Assembly: GCF_008727795.1 (NCBI RefSeq)
Contig: NZ_CP044222.1
Coordinates: 2,232,001 to 2,296,000 of the forward strand
Origin: Nitrincola iocasae
GTDB taxonomy: Bacteria > Pseudomonadota > Gammaproteobacteria > Pseudomonadales > Balneatricaceae
DNA: 64,000 nucleotides
Direction: 5' to 3'
Made by a program: the position numbers and the translations under genes
The notes under the pieces: model-generated
The model's database searches: none
What the model saw: the letters and a program-made list of their open reading frames with translations, nothing else
What the model was told of the DNA's origin: nothing
Part shown: positions 44,659 to 54,703 of the stretch, in pieces
Layout: each line of letters starts with the position of its first letter
How positions within the stretch are numbered: the first letter of the stretch is position 1

Positions 44659-45465
44659 TTATACGAACTTACCACTGATGCTACCCAGGTCCTGGTAACG
44701 TACGGTAAAAGCATCACCCTTATTCACCTGGATTGCTGCCGTGATGGCACCGATCATGATGAAGCTACCTGCTGGAAGACTTTCGCCACGGTCCGCCATC
44801 ATGTTAGCCAGCATGGCAACTGAGGCGGCTGGATGACCCAGTACCGCCGCACCGGCACCGGTCTGAACCACTTCACCGTTGATTTCCATCACCACACCGA
44901 TGTTTTTCAGGTCCACATCAGCGATATTAGCCATGCGACCCCCAGTGACGAAACGACTGGAGGAGGAGTTGTCCGCGATAACACTCTTGAGATCGAATTT
45001 GAAATCCTTGTAACGCGAGTCAATCACTTCCACAGCAGGTATCACGAAATCTGTGGCGCGCAACACATCGCCGATATGTACGCCCGGCCCTTTCAGCTCG
45101 TCCTTCAGTACGAACGCCAGTTCAGCCTCAATTTTTGGGTGAATCAGCTCATCATGCTTGATCTCTCCCCCTTCAGGTACACTAAAGTAGTCGGCCAGGA
45201 ACCCATAGCAGGGTTGTTCAACACCCATCTGCGCCATTTTGGTCCAGGATGTCAGCCCCATTTTCATACCGACAATCTTGTGGCCACGCGCTTCTTTACG
45301 ACGACGAATTTCCCACTGGATATCGAAGGCATCCTTGTAGGTCATATCGGGGTAGTCGTCGGTGATCTTGGTGATCTCGTAGGCTTGCAGTTCGGCATTT
45401 TCGCAGTGAACTGCCAACGCTTCAATCTGTGCCGCTGTTAGCTTGTTTTCGTATACTTCAGCCAT
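44659..45465 (-). CDS. dmpH: 4-oxalocrotonate decarboxylase
   Basis: A protein of 268 residues of the hydratase/decarboxylase (FAA hydrolase-like) family. Characteristic stretches are [55 protein letters not shown] and [13 protein letters not shown]. It decarboxylates 4-oxalocrotonate to 2-oxopent-4-enoate and works in complex with the hydratase DmpE, to which it is related. The start ATG overlaps the dmpG stop by one base (TAATG). Confidence 0.94.
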   Translation of the reverse strand: MAEVYENKLTAAQIEALAVHCENAELQAYEITKITDDYPDMTYKDAFDIQWEIRRRKEARGHKIVGMKMGLTSWTKMAQMGVEQPCYGFLADYFSVPEGGEIKHDELIHPKIEAELAFVLKDELKGPGVHIGDVLRATDFVIPAVEVIDSRYKDFKFDLKSVIADNSSSSRFVTGGRMANIADVDLKNIGVVMEINGEVVQTGAGAAVLGHPAASVAMLANMMADRGESLPAGSFIMIGAITAAIQVNKGDAFTVRYQDLGSISGKFV

Positions 45466-46493
45466 TAGATCAACCCTTTGTCTTTTGCCATGGTCAGTGC
45501 CAGGTCTTCAATCATATCTTCTTGTCCACCGACAGTACCGCGGCGGCCCAGTTCTACCAGAATGTCACGCGCGGAGATGCCGTACTTGTCTTCTGCACGC
45601 TTGGCAAACAGTAAGAACGACGAATACACACCGGCATAGCCGAGTGTCAGGGCGTTGCGGTCCACACGGATTGGCTGATCCATGATCGGCACGATCAGGT
45701 CTTCGGCCACGTCCATGATCTTGAACAGATCGACACCGGTTTCGACACCCATACGATCCAGTACGGCACAGAAGACTTCCAGCGGAGTGTTACCAGCACC
45801 GGCACCGAGACCCGCAACTGAGCCATCGATACGGGATGCTCCAGCTTCAATCGCCGCCAGTGAATTGGCGATCGCCATGCCCAGGTTGTGATGGCCGTGA
45901 AACCCTATCTCGATCTCTTTTGGCAACTCGGCACGCAGCAGGCCAATACGGGCGGTCACATCATCCGGCAGCATGTAGCCTGCCGAGTCGGTGGCATAAA
46001 TGCAGTTGGCCCCGTAGCTGACCATCAGGCGTGCTTGCTCCAGAATTTTCTCTGGGCCGACCCTGTGTGCCATCATCAGGAAACCAACGGTGTCCATGTT
46101 CATCTTGGCAGCCATGCCAATATGTTGCTCCGACACATCGGCTTCGGTACAGTGAGTTGCCACACGGATGGTGTTTACACCACAGTCTTTGGCCATTTTC
46201 AGATGATCAACGGTCCCGATCCCCGGCAGCAGCAGCGCGGAGATTTTGGCATTTTTCATTTTCGGAACCACAGCGTTGAGGTATTCCTCATCGCTGTGAG
46301 CCGGGAAACCGTAGTTCACGGACGCCCCACCGAGGCCATCGCCGTGAGTCACTTCAATCAGCGGCATACCCGCCTGATCCATGCCGGTGGCGATGCGGAT
46401 CATGTCATCCAGACTGATCTGGTGACGCTTGGCATGCATACCATCACGCAGACTCATATCGTGAAGAGTAATTTTTTTGCCGTTCAGATTCAT
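45465..46493 (-). CDS. dmpG: 4-hydroxy-2-oxovalerate aldolase
   Basis: Start ATG 46493 ([20 protein letters not shown]), 342 residues. The TIM-barrel aldolase has the LRDGMHA motif (Arg, Asp and His catalytic) and the metal ligands in [11 protein letters not shown]. It cleaves 4-hydroxy-2-oxovalerate to pyruvate and acetaldehyde. Acetaldehyde is channelled to the partner DmpF, encoded 13 nt upstream; the two enzymes form a complex. Family length is normal. Confidence 0.96.
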   Translation of the reverse strand: MNLNGKKITLHDMSLRDGMHAKRHQISLDDMIRIATGMDQAGMPLIEVTHGDGLGGASVNYGFPAHSDEEYLNAVVPKMKNAKISALLLPGIGTVDHLKMAKDCGVNTIRVATHCTEADVSEQHIGMAAKMNMDTVGFLMMAHRVGPEKILEQARLMVSYGANCIYATDSAGYMLPDDVTARIGLLRAELPKEIEIGFHGHHNLGMAIANSLAAIEAGASRIDGSVAGLGAGAGNTPLEVFCAVLDRMGVETGVDLFKIMDVAEDLIVPIMDQPIRVDRNALTLGYAGVYSSFLLFAKRAEDKYGISARDILVELGRRGTVGGQEDMIEDLALTMAKDKGLI

Positions 46494-46506
46494 GTGTATT
46501 CTCTCC

Positions 46507-47418
46507 TTAGCCGCGTGCAGGCAGTGTAATGACACTATTGGCCGCTTCTTCAGCAAACATTTCAGCTGTGCGCAGAGCCGCCGCCGTCATGATGTCCAGG
46601 TTGCCAGCAAACTTGGGCAAAAAGTCACCCAGACCTTCCACTTCCATAAAGCAGGAGACACGCTTGCCATCGAAAATCGGACCGTTCACCAGACGGTAAC
46701 CAGGCACGTATTTCTGTACTTCCTTCACCATCGCATACACTGATTCGGTGATAGCGGCCTGATCCGGTTCACCTTCTGTCAGGCAGTGAATAGTGTCACG
46801 CATGATCAATGGCGGCTCGGCCGGGTTGATGATGATGATCGCCTTACCCTGCTTGGCTCCTCCGACTTTCTCCACAGCCGCCGCGGTGGTACGGGTGAAC
46901 TCATCGATGTTCTGGCGAGTTCCCGGTCCAACGGAACGAGAGGACACCGTTGCGATAATCTCGCCATAGGCCACTGGTTGTACACGGGATACCGCGGCAA
47001 CCATCGGTATAGTTGCCTGGCCACCACAGGTGACCATATTGACGTTCATCTCCAGATTTTTGGCATGGGCTTCAAGATTCACCGGCGGCACACAATAAGG
47101 GCCGATTGCTGCCGGAGTCAGGTCGATCATGATCACGCCCAACTCATTCAGCTTGCGGCTGTTCTCGGCATGCACATAGGCTGAGGTGGCATCAAAGGCG
47201 ACACGAATATCGTCTTCAAGCACATGCGGCAGAATGCCGTCCACACCGGTGGCGCAGGTTTTGATCCCCATTTCGGCGGCGCGCTTGAGGCCTTCGGATT
47301 CGGGGTCGATGCCAACCATCCACACTGGCTCGATCCATTCGGAGCGCTGCATTTTCATCAGCAGATCGGTACCAATGTTACCTGGACCAATAATGGCCGC
47401 TTTGAGTTTTTTGCTCAT
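46507..47418 (-). CDS. dmpF: Acetaldehyde dehydrogenase (acylating)
   Basis: Start ATG 47418 ([16 protein letters not shown]), 303 residues. The NAD-binding motif GPGNIG is at 11-16 and the catalytic Cys131 is in [11 protein letters not shown]. It turns acetaldehyde into acetyl-CoA with NAD and CoA. It forms the channelling complex with DmpG. The gap to dmpE is 44 nt. Confidence 0.96.
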   Translation of the reverse strand: MSKKLKAAIIGPGNIGTDLLMKMQRSEWIEPVWMVGIDPESEGLKRAAEMGIKTCATGVDGILPHVLEDDIRVAFDATSAYVHAENSRKLNELGVIMIDLTPAAIGPYCVPPVNLEAHAKNLEMNVNMVTCGGQATIPMVAAVSRVQPVAYGEIIATVSSRSVGPGTRQNIDEFTRTTAAAVEKVGGAKQGKAIIIINPAEPPLIMRDTIHCLTEGEPDQAAITESVYAMVKEVQKYVPGYRLVNGPIFDGKRVSCFMEVEGLGDFLPKFAGNLDIMTAAALRTAEMFAEEAANSVITLPARG

Positions 47419-47462
47419 ATTTTGTATTCCTGTAATCAACGGGGCCAATTCAGATAAATCGG

Positions 47463-48248
47463 TCAGATGAAACGAACATATGCACTGCCGATACCACCGA
47501 TACTGACACTCATGAAATCACCGGCTTTGACCGGCTCCAGCGGCACCAGAGAACCGGACAGAATCACTTCACCCGCCTTTAGCGGGATACCGAATTGACC
47601 CAGGGTGTTGGCCAGCCAGGTGACACAGTTGACTGGGCTACCCAGCGCCGCCGCACCGGCACCGGTGCTGATAATCGAACCGTTCTTCTCAACCACCATG
47701 CCACAGGTTGCCAGATCGACCTTGCGTGGATCGACAGCACGGTCACCCAACAGGAACAGACCGCAGGAAGCATTGTCTGCCACGGTATCCTGAATCTTGA
47801 TTTCCCAGTTTTCGATACGGGAATCCACTACTTCAAAGCAGGGAATCACGCAATCGGTGGCGGCCAGTACATCAGCATTAGTGACGCCCGGCCCCATCAA
47901 ATCCTTTTTCAAGATAAAGGCGATTTCACCCTCGGCCTTAGGCTGCATCAGACGCTCGGAGATCGGCATCTCCTCGCCCTGGCTGAACGCCATAACATGG
48001 GTCAGGTAACCAAAGTCAGGCTGCCCTACCTTGAGCATGTTTTGCACGGCTTTGGAGGTCAGACCGATTTTTTTACCGATGACACGCTCGCCAGCTTCAA
48101 TGCGGCACTCCAGCATACGCAGGGAAATATGGTAAGCATCATCAATGCTGATATCGCTGAAACGTTCGGTCAGCGGGCGCACCGGCTTGCGCTCAAGCAT
48201 GGCCTGGTAGAGTTCGTCACCGCAGGTTTGAATCTGTTGCTTATCCAT
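47463..48248 (-). CDS. dmpE: 2-oxopent-4-enoate hydratase
   Basis: Start ATG 48248 ([20 protein letters not shown]), 261 residues. Family pieces are [54 protein letters not shown] and ADNASCGLF. It adds water to 2-oxopent-4-enoate to give 4-hydroxy-2-oxovalerate. It is paralogous to DmpH. The gene starts 10 nt after dmpC. Confidence 0.94.
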   Translation of the reverse strand: MDKQQIQTCGDELYQAMLERKPVRPLTERFSDISIDDAYHISLRMLECRIEAGERVIGKKIGLTSKAVQNMLKVGQPDFGYLTHVMAFSQGEEMPISERLMQPKAEGEIAFILKKDLMGPGVTNADVLAATDCVIPCFEVVDSRIENWEIKIQDTVADNASCGLFLLGDRAVDPRKVDLATCGMVVEKNGSIISTGAGAAALGSPVNCVTWLANTLGQFGIPLKAGEVILSGSLVPLEPVKAGDFMSVSIGGIGSAYVRFI

Positions 48249-48258
48249 TGTGTATTCC

Positions 48259-49719
48259 TTAAAGCTTGATGCAGATATTCTTGGTTTCGGTGTAGAACTC
48301 CAGTCCGTGTACGCCGCCTTCACGGCCGATACCGGATTGCTTGGCACCACCGAAGGCGGTACGCAGATCACGCAGGAACCAGGAATTAACCCAGGCCAGA
48401 CCCACTTCCATCTGTTCCGCTACACGCACGGCACGGGCCGAGTTTTCGGTCCAGATGGCGCATGCCAGCCCGTATTCTGTGTCATTGGCCAGTTCGATTG
48501 CTTCTTCTTCGGTGTCAAACGGACGGATATGGCAGCAAGGGCCAAAGATCTCTTCGCGAATCACACGGGCATCATCCGACAGTCCGGTCCAGATGGTCGG
48601 CTCTATCCAGGCACCTGAGTTGAGTGCTTCGCCCATGTCAGGAATACCGCCACCAATCTCAACGGTTGCACCCTCTTCACGCGCCAGATCGTAGTAATAT
48701 TTGACCTTGTCACGGTGTTCCAGACTGACCAGCGGGCCAAAGTTGGCCGTCGGGTCTTCCGGACGGCCCAGTTTTAGCTTGGCCACTTCTGCTTTCATCC
48801 GCGCCAGAAACTTGTCGTAGATCGGGCGTTCCACGTACACCCGTTCGGTGCCCAGACAGACCTGACCGCAGTTGACGAACGCTGAACGCATGGTGCCTTC
48901 AACAGCTTTTTCGATATCGCAGTCAGCAAATACCAGCCCTGCATTTTTGCCACCACACTCCATGGAGATGTTGCGCAGTCCAACTGCAGCGGCTTTCATA
49001 ATCGCTTCACCGGTACGGGTTTCACCAGTAAAGGTGATGGCGTTTACCAGCGGATGCGTGGTGAGAAACTCACCCGCCGAGTTGGGTCCAAAGCCATGCA
49101 CTACGTTAAACACACCCGGCGGCACACCGCACTCGTTCATCACTTCACCCAGCAAGGTTGCTGTTGCCGGGGTTTCTTCAGAGGGCTTGACTACCACGGT
49201 GTTACCACATGCCAGCGCCGGACCCACCTTGAATGTCATCAGCAGCAGTGGCAGATTCCAGGGAGAGATAACGGCAATCACGCCTTTGGGGGTTCGATGG
49301 CCAACATTGAGTGCGCCTTTGCCATCCGGGGTATCCATACGGAAAGCTTCGGTAGGATGATTGGCGAGGGTTTCCGAGAAGGCCTTGAAGTTAGCCGCAC
49401 CCCGGGGAATATCGATATGGCAGGCGATGGAGCGCGGTTTGCCCGTATCCAGGCACTCGGCTTGTAGAAACTCTTCAAAACGTTCATTGATACGATCGGC
49501 TACCTTGTTCAGCAACTCGGTACGCTGAGTCTGAGTCAACTGACCCCAGGGCCCTTTCAGAGCGGCCTTGGCGGCACGTACCGCCGCATCGACCTCGGTT
49601 TTTCCGGCTTCATGAACTCTGCCGATCAGGCTATTATCTACCGGACAACGGTTCTCAAAGGTTTTACCATCGATAGAAGCAGAATATTGACCATTGATAA
49701 AATGTTTAAATTCTTTCAT
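48259..49719 (-). CDS. dmpC: 2-hydroxymuconic semialdehyde dehydrogenase
   Basis: A protein of 486 residues of the aldehyde dehydrogenase superfamily. The catalytic Cys288 lies in FVNCGQVCLGTERVY and the general base Glu254 in SMECGGKNAG. The substrate-type stretch SPWNLPLLLMTFKVGPALAC is that of XylG/DmpC. It oxidises 2-hydroxymuconic semialdehyde to 2-hydroxymuconate with NAD, opening the 4-oxalocrotonate branch. It is the first gene of the minus-strand operon. A LysR regulator gene lies 173 bp upstream. Confidence 0.95.
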   Translation of the reverse strand: MKEFKHFINGQYSASIDGKTFENRCPVDNSLIGRVHEAGKTEVDAAVRAAKAALKGPWGQLTQTQRTELLNKVADRINERFEEFLQAECLDTGKPRSIACHIDIPRGAANFKAFSETLANHPTEAFRMDTPDGKGALNVGHRTPKGVIAVISPWNLPLLLMTFKVGPALACGNTVVVKPSEETPATATLLGEVMNECGVPPGVFNVVHGFGPNSAGEFLTTHPLVNAITFTGETRTGEAIMKAAAVGLRNISMECGGKNAGLVFADCDIEKAVEGTMRSAFVNCGQVCLGTERVYVERPIYDKFLARMKAEVAKLKLGRPEDPTANFGPLVSLEHRDKVKYYYDLAREEGATVEIGGGIPDMGEALNSGAWIEPTIWTGLSDDARVIREEIFGPCCHIRPFDTEEEAIELANDTEYGLACAIWTENSARAVRVAEQMEVGLAWVNSWFLRDLRTAFGGAKQSGIGREGGVHGLEFYTETKNICIKL

Positions 49720-49892
49720 TCCTCACCTATCTGTTTACCTAAACAATGTTTTCAGGCATTTGTTCAAGTATAACGAGGCAACCAAGTGATGAAAGGGTCA
49801 AAAACGAGATATGAAGTTCCCATCAATGGGAGCATAGTAAAGGGCATATCGGGGTTATAAAACCTGTATGGTTTTAGTCATTTAACAGGTAT

Positions 49893-50777
49893 TTACAAAT
49901 TGGCGGTACGCACCTTATTTATAACAAAATCAATAAAAGTACGTATTTTCAAAGGCACACTCTCACGGTGCGGATACATAATATGCACAGTTTTTCCTTT
50001 TATTTTCCAATGATCAAGGAGGATCTGGATATCACCCGCATCGACTGCATTCTGCACCACATAGCGTGGCAGGCAAGCCGCACCAATACCTCTCTTCACG
50101 GCTTCCTTGGCAAACATTATTTCATCGGTGCGTAGGTGGGCTTTGGGCGTAAAGGTGATAGCTTGATCATCCTGGTCATAGAATCGCCAGAAGGCTGAAC
50201 GTTTCATTACTACCAGTGGCAAGTGTGCCAGATCTTCAGGTTCCTTGGGTGTGCCTTTATTCTGAATCAGAGTCGGGCTGGCACAAATAACCAGATCATT
50301 ATCAAATAAGGGACGTGCAACCCAATCGTTTAAGGTCATTTCACCTATGCGAAAGGCGATATCAATACTGTTTTTTACCAGATCAACATTGTCATTACTT
50401 AGAAACATTTCCACAGAAATTTTTGGATTCTGTTCCATAAATTCGAACACCCACTCCTTGACATAATGGTGACCAAAACTAACCGGCGCTGTTATCTTAA
50501 TATCACCGGATAGCGAGGAAAGCTCACTATTCACATCTTCAAGCAAGGTTTCCAACTCACTGACTACGCCAGACAGGGTGCTATAAAAACGTTGTCCTGA
50601 TTCAGTCAGGCCAAATTTCTTTGCGCTACGATGAATCAGTTTATAGCCCAGCTCTTGTTCAAAGGATTGCAAACGTCGGCTTAATGTGGATGTGGGTATA
50701 TCCAGGTATTTAGAAGCAGAGATAAGGCTCCCCTTCTGAACCACTTTAATGAAGTAATAAAGATCCTGATAATTCAT
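49893..50777 (-). CDS. LysR family transcriptional regulator
   Basis: Start ATG 50777 (MNYQDLYYFIKVVQKGSLIS), 294 residues. The winged HTH covers 1-60 (KYLDIPTSTLSRRLQSFEQE) and the LysR substrate domain covers about 90-290. The C-terminal part with VPLKIRTFIDFVINK is typical of the family that regulates stress and SDR genes. It lies in the middle of the catabolic block, same strand, and probably controls the meta-cleavage operon or the divergent monooxygenase-fold gene. No LTTR box was assigned. Confidence 0.92.
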   Translation of the reverse strand: MNYQDLYYFIKVVQKGSLISASKYLDIPTSTLSRRLQSFEQELGYKLIHRSAKKFGLTESGQRFYSTLSGVVSELETLLEDVNSELSSLSGDIKITAPVSFGHHYVKEWVFEFMEQNPKISVEMFLSNDNVDLVKNSIDIAFRIGEMTLNDWVARPLFDNDLVICASPTLIQNKGTPKEPEDLAHLPLVVMKRSAFWRFYDQDDQAITFTPKAHLRTDEIMFAKEAVKRGIGAACLPRYVVQNAVDAGDIQILLDHWKIKGKTVHIMYPHRESVPLKIRTFIDFVINKVRTANL

Positions 50778-50972
50778 AAGCCCCTCAAATATGGAATCAT
50801 CACATCCCGCTGATGCAGTGGACAAACCGGGTACAAATTTTACTATGGTTATAGGGTGTCGCAAGTGTTGAGCATGTCGGCAGAGCTCTGGCAGTTCCGT
50901 TATAACATAAAAATCTTGCGTAAGCTTCGTGGCGCAACAACCCTTCTCTCAAATACTGACAGTGAGTACACC

Positions 50973-51560
50973 ATGAACAATGAGTCAAAACAGGCCATCA
51001 ACCATGACCCTATTACCGTGGTTATTTCACGGCGAGTCATCAAAGGAAAAGAGAGTGAGTTCGAACAATTGAGCACACAAATGACAGAGCGAGCCTCTAA
51101 ATACCCGGGTTATTTAGGCGCTAACCTGTTTCGCCCGGCGAATGCCGAGGATCCGGAATACCGAATCATATTCAAATTTGCATCTCACACAGATTTACAG
51201 CAGTGGGAACATTCATCGGAACGCTCTGAATTACTGGAGAAAATCGAGTCTTTGTTAGTCTCACCGAGTGAAAAGGAGTTATTATCGGGTATCGTGAACT
51301 GGTTTACACTTCCCGGCCAAAACCCGGTAAAACCGCCTGCCAAATACAAAATGACCTTTATTAGCTGGCTGGCTCTCTATCCAACAGTAACGTTAGTTTT
51401 CTTTGTGTTCGGAGATTGGTTGCAACAGCTTCCACTGCTTCTGCGCACATGCATAGTTACGGCTATAGTAATGCTGGTAATGTCCTATGTTCTGATGCCA
51501 CGTTTCACACGCTGGTTTGCTTTTTGGCTGTTTCCTAAACATGAACGGAATCTACGCTAA
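50973..51560 (+). CDS. Antibiotic biosynthesis monooxygenase (ABM) domain membrane protein
   Basis: Start ATG 50973 (MNNESKQAINHDPITVVISR), 195 residues. The ABM ferredoxin-like fold (about 12-105) has PITVVISRRVIKGKESEFEQ, PGYLGANLFRP and DLQQWEHSSER. Two membrane helices follow, near 130-150 and 155-178. Such two-part proteins are common but uncharacterised. The gene is divergent from the LysR gene and convergent with the catechol dioxygenase gene, interrupting the catabolic block. Confidence 0.85.
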   Translation: MNNESKQAINHDPITVVISRRVIKGKESEFEQLSTQMTERASKYPGYLGANLFRPANAEDPEYRIIFKFASHTDLQQWEHSSERSELLEKIESLLVSPSEKELLSGIVNWFTLPGQNPVKPPAKYKMTFISWLALYPTVTLVFFVFGDWLQQLPLLLRTCIVTAIVMLVMSYVLMPRFTRWFAFWLFPKHERNLR

Positions 51561-51571
51561 TAACTGAATAA

Positions 51572-51605
51572 AAGCGCGCCTCTTGCATGTGCCAGAGGCG
51601 CGCTT
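51572..51605. terminator. Bidirectional terminator
   Basis: AAGCGCGCCTCT and AGAGGCGCGCTT form a perfect 12-bp stem with a 10-nt loop, between the convergent ABM gene and catechol dioxygenase gene. Confidence 0.8.
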
Positions 51606-51610
51606 GCCGA

Positions 51611-52534
51611 TCAGGTCAATACCGTGAGGAAGCGATCATTCAAAACACGATCATGGTAGAAAATTGCTTTACCTAACTGGTCGGCCAACCAGGTAACAGG
51701 TTCATGGTCCGGATAGTGATAATCACCACCGGCAAAAACCTCTGAGCGGTTACCTGAAGGATCGAAGAAGTAGATAGTTTTACCATGTGTTAAACCATGG
51801 CGTGTCGGCCCGATATCAAGTGACGTATCAGTCATAGAAATCAGGTCAGCGGCACGCAGAACATCTTCCCAGGTATCCAGATAAAAAGACACATGGTGCA
51901 ACTTGCCTGGTTCAGGATGCTCAATGAACGCCACATCATGCGCTTTCATACCCACTGTAAGGAAACCGGCCAGGCGGGTACCTTTATCATCGACTACCTG
52001 TTCAGCCAGATCGAAACCCAGCAGACTTCGTAGCAGGTCAATTGTGTCATTGATGTTGGGACCATAAAGTAAACAGTGATCAAAACGGGTGGCTTTCATT
52101 CCAGTTAGATTTCGTGGCCAGGCTTCCGGATTGACGTTATTCAGACCCCATTTGCCAGTCTGTTTTTTGGTGGCAAAGATCTCAAACTGATGCCCACTCG
52201 GTGAATCGAAGCGGACACGACGACCACAGTCTTTCAACTCACCGGCTGGAATATCCTGAATTTGGCAACCGTATGCAATTAACTCTTCACGCAATTTATC
52301 CACTGTTGCCTCATCAACGCATTTATAGGCAACGAAATCCATTCCTGCAGAGTCGGCTTCACGGAGCACAACAGAGAATTTATCAACCTCGGTCCAACCT
52401 TTCAAATAGACACGACCTTGTTCATCACGGTCCATTTCCAACAAACCAAGCAAGTCGCGGTAATGTTTTAAAGCTTCATCAATATCCAGAACACGTATCT
52501 GAATATGTCCAGGGCGCATTACACCTTTTTTCAT
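51611..52534 (-). CDS. xylE: Catechol 2,3-dioxygenase
   Basis: A protein of 307 residues, type I extradiol dioxygenase. The iron ligands His153 (FDHCLLYG), His214 ([10 protein letters not shown]) and Glu265 (SEVFAGG) are at the same residue numbers as in XylE of Pseudomonas putida. The catalytic His199, His246 and Tyr255 match too. It opens catechol next to the hydroxyls to give 2-hydroxymuconic semialdehyde. It follows the ferredoxin gene (42 nt) on the minus strand. The substrate range for methylcatechols cannot be judged. Confidence 0.97.
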   Translation of the reverse strand: MKKGVMRPGHIQIRVLDIDEALKHYRDLLGLLEMDRDEQGRVYLKGWTEVDKFSVVLREADSAGMDFVAYKCVDEATVDKLREELIAYGCQIQDIPAGELKDCGRRVRFDSPSGHQFEIFATKKQTGKWGLNNVNPEAWPRNLTGMKATRFDHCLLYGPNINDTIDLLRSLLGFDLAEQVVDDKGTRLAGFLTVGMKAHDVAFIEHPEPGKLHHVSFYLDTWEDVLRAADLISMTDTSLDIGPTRHGLTHGKTIYFFDPSGNRSEVFAGGDYHYPDHEPVTWLADQLGKAIFYHDRVLNDRFLTVLT

Positions 52535-52575
52535 CGTTGTACTCCTAACGTTATTTTAATACATCAGCACACCTA

Positions 52576-52932
52576 TCAGTCGTGCGAAAGCATCTGATAA
52601 CCTGGCGTCAGTTTAGGGGGGTAAGGGACTATCAGCATGTCACTGCGGGCAAAGATGCGGCAAGCCAACACCATGCCCTGGGCCTCTTCCTCCTCGGATA
52701 TCCATGCACGGCTCATGCGCTTGCTGTTATAACCACCCTTAAGCACACGAATACGACACTTTCCACAGCCACCACCACGGCAACCAACACCAATCATAGC
52801 CAGCCGTGTCTGTTCCATACTGACCAGCAGATTTCGGTTTTCTGGTGCTTGAAAAGTTTCTGTTCGATCATATATTCGAATCAGATACCGTACGTCGGAT
52901 TTAGAAGCATTTGATGTTTTATTTTTATTCAT
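52576..52932 (-). CDS. xylT: XylT/DmpQ-type 2Fe-2S ferredoxin
   Basis: A protein of 118 residues. The plant-type 2Fe-2S cysteines are Cys51, Cys56, Cys59 and Cys91 (VGCRGGGCGKCRIRVL and VLACRIF), a CX4CX2CX31C pattern. The tail PYPPKLTPGYQML is like that of XylT. This ferredoxin reactivates catechol 2,3-dioxygenase whose iron has been oxidised. The dioxygenase is encoded directly downstream, the same pairing as in the xyl and dmp operons. Confidence 0.95.
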   Translation of the reverse strand: MNKNKTSNASKSDVRYLIRIYDRTETFQAPENRNLLVSMEQTRLAMIGVGCRGGGCGKCRIRVLKGGYNSKRMSRAWISEEEEAQGMVLACRIFARSDMLIVPYPPKLTPGYQMLSHD

Positions 52933-53280
52933 TATTTCTGTCTGAAAATTTCACAAGATTATTGGAAAGAATCGAAACAAAACATACCCCTTAAGCACTT
53001 GTCTGTCTAATCGAATAATTGACAGAGAATCTCAGGAAACAGCGCTTAAAAACTTTTTTCTGCAATCAACAATATATTGATTTATATAAGATATTTATAA
53101 TTTATAGCATTTTCAAGAGTTGCTGATCTTATTACTTAAATAAGTTTGGAATCATCTAATCCCGTTTATGGTATCGTGCAAAGTCTATGTACCGTTTAAT
53201 AGATACACGGCCAGTGCACTCGCAACATTTCCATAGACTTCAGTTTGATGTGACTACGCCAGAAGGATACCGGTTCGGCT
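52933..53280. other. AT-rich intergenic region upstream of the ferredoxin gene
   Basis: 348 bp with no gene. It must hold the promoter for the xylT-xylE unit, but no convincing sigma-54 or sigma-70 pair could be assigned. A short plus-strand frame (53187-53417) overlaps the DUF4124 gene and is not credible. Confidence 0.4.
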
Positions 53281-53820
53281 TTAACTGCCGGGGGCTAACA
53301 AAAATAATGCGGCATCTCGCTCAGCTTCCAGTCGGATCCACGCTCGCGCCAAGTTTACGTTATCACCCAAATGTTGGCGCTGTATCTGCTCTAACCTCTC
53401 ATCATAGCGACCGTTAATCACATTCCAATCCGGATGCAGCAGGTTAGCACGCAAGGCTCGTGATTCATTTCGTTGTATCTCACTTCTAAGACGATCACGA
53501 AGTGCCGGTTGATCGCTACCCACTAACCGGTTAACAATACTTCTGAGATCCTGATAGCGGGTTGTTATCAGCTGTTTATCCAGTGGCCGACCTGCATTTC
53601 CACCCGCGCTATGACCTAACGATCTTTGACCTGGTTGAACACCAAGCGTGCCGCCACTGGTAGGCGTGAGATCCAGCGCAGGTATTTGATGAGCATCCGG
53701 ACCACAGGGCAAGTTTGAAAATACTTTTTGGCCGTTATCGCCGGTACACCGATAGACTTGTGATAGCGCTTCAGAAGACAGCAGTAGCGCAGTCAGAAAT
53801 ACAATTTTATTCAATAACAT
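53281..53820 (-). CDS. DUF4124 domain-containing secreted protein
   Basis: A protein of 179 residues. A signal peptide (about 1-20, LLNKIVFLTALLLSSEALS) is followed by DUF4124 (QVYRCTGDNGQKVFSNLPCG), then a Gly/Pro linker and a charged helical part to the end. The function of DUF4124 is unknown. The last 37 bases of the coding region are repeated at 44372-44408, flanking the catabolic block. Confidence 0.88.
   Translation of the reverse strand: MLLNKIVFLTALLLSSEALSQVYRCTGDNGQKVFSNLPCGPDAHQIPALDLTPTSGGTLGVQPGQRSLGHSAGGNAGRPLDKQLITTRYQDLRSIVNRLVGSDQPALRDRLRSEIQRNESRALRANLLHPDWNVINGRYDERLEQIQRQHLGDNVNLARAWIRLEAERDAALFLLAPGS
53292..53328 (-). repeat. Right copy of the 37-bp direct repeat
   Basis: See the left copy at 44372-44408: 34 of 37 positions agree. 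This copy belongs to the intact DUF4124 gene. Confidence 0.8.
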
Positions 53821-53918
53821 GTTTTAATCTTCCCTGACATGAATGTAGTAGTTGATAGTAGATTCCATCTCTATTTTAATATTAGCCGATTGGCTTGCCA
53901 TTTTCACAGTCTGAATTT

Positions 53919-54527
53919 ATGAAACCAACCGATATTGGACAGGCTTACAATCAAATCACCCACCTCTGGGAAAGCGAAGGCTTTAACCGGAACAATGGGA
54001 TCAAGCCGCATGAGAAAGCCATAGCTTTCACTAAAAACGCAGGTAAGGCACTGGATATCGGCTGTGGTTGCACGGGCCGCTTTATTGACCTATTGCAGGA
54101 GCATGGCTTCCAACCGTCGGGTATCGATGTATCGACCGAAATGATTCGCCTGGCAAAACAGCGCCATCCAGACATTCAGTTTTATCATGCCGATATCTGC
54201 GTATTCGAACTGCCTGAAACTTACGATTTCATCACCGCCTGGGACAGCATTTGGCATATTCCACTGGCACAGCAGCAACAGGTTATCAGCAAAATCATCA
54301 ATAGCTTGAATGCAGGCGGGGTGTTCATATTTTCGTTTGGCGGTACGACTGATGCCGGTGACCAAACAGATGACTTTATGGGCCCTGAAGTCTACTACTC
54401 ATCGTTAGGTGTTAATGGATTCCTGAAGTTATTCATGGAATCAGGTTGTATCATCAGACACTTAGAATTTGATCAACACCCAGAATTACACACTTATATG
54501 ATTGTGGAGCGGTTAGACGCAGATTGA
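53919..54527 (+). CDS. Class I SAM-dependent methyltransferase
   Basis: The start is ATG 53919 (MKPTDIGQAYNQ), with a TTG eight codons earlier as the other option; 202 residues. The SAM-binding motif I is KALDIGCGCTGRFIDLL, motif II FYHADICVFELP and the post-motif stretch ITAWDSIWHIPL. The substrate is unknown. It is a small stand-alone gene followed by the tandem repeat at 54533-54610. Confidence 0.9.
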   Translation: MKPTDIGQAYNQITHLWESEGFNRNNGIKPHEKAIAFTKNAGKALDIGCGCTGRFIDLLQEHGFQPSGIDVSTEMIRLAKQRHPDIQFYHADICVFELPETYDFITAWDSIWHIPLAQQQQVISKIINSLNAGGVFIFSFGGTTDAGDQTDDFMGPEVYYSSLGVNGFLKLFMESGCIIRHLEFDQHPELHTYMIVERLDAD

Positions 54528-54532
54528 AATCA

Positions 54533-54610
54533 GCCGGGTTAATCTTCAAGGTACCTGACCCCTTGAACTTCGCCGGGTGAATCTTCAAGGTACCTGACCC
54601 CTTGAACTTC
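54533..54610 (+). repeat. Two tandem 39-bp repeats
   Basis: Units start GCCGGGTTAATCTTCAAGGT and GCCGGGTGAATCTTCAAGGT and differ at one base; they meet at 54571/54572. Each contains an inverted repeat, TTCAAGG and CCTTGAA. They resemble intergenic repeats linked to small transposases, which is only an impression. Confidence 0.75.
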
Positions 54611-54703
54611 GAAATCCGATTTTCGTAAACACCGGCTGCCACTGTATACTATGTCCCCCAGCAGGCTAGGCTGCTTTTAAAAAAGACACAGACTCCCGTA
54701 GAC

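Noticed and set aside
44833..49487. Many plus-strand frames within the catabolic operon
   Set aside because: All are antisense to clearly identified enzymes and lack protein-like patterns.
53187..53417. Plus-strand frame of 76 codons before the methyltransferase
   Set aside because: Overlaps the DUF4124 gene on the other strand and has no motif.
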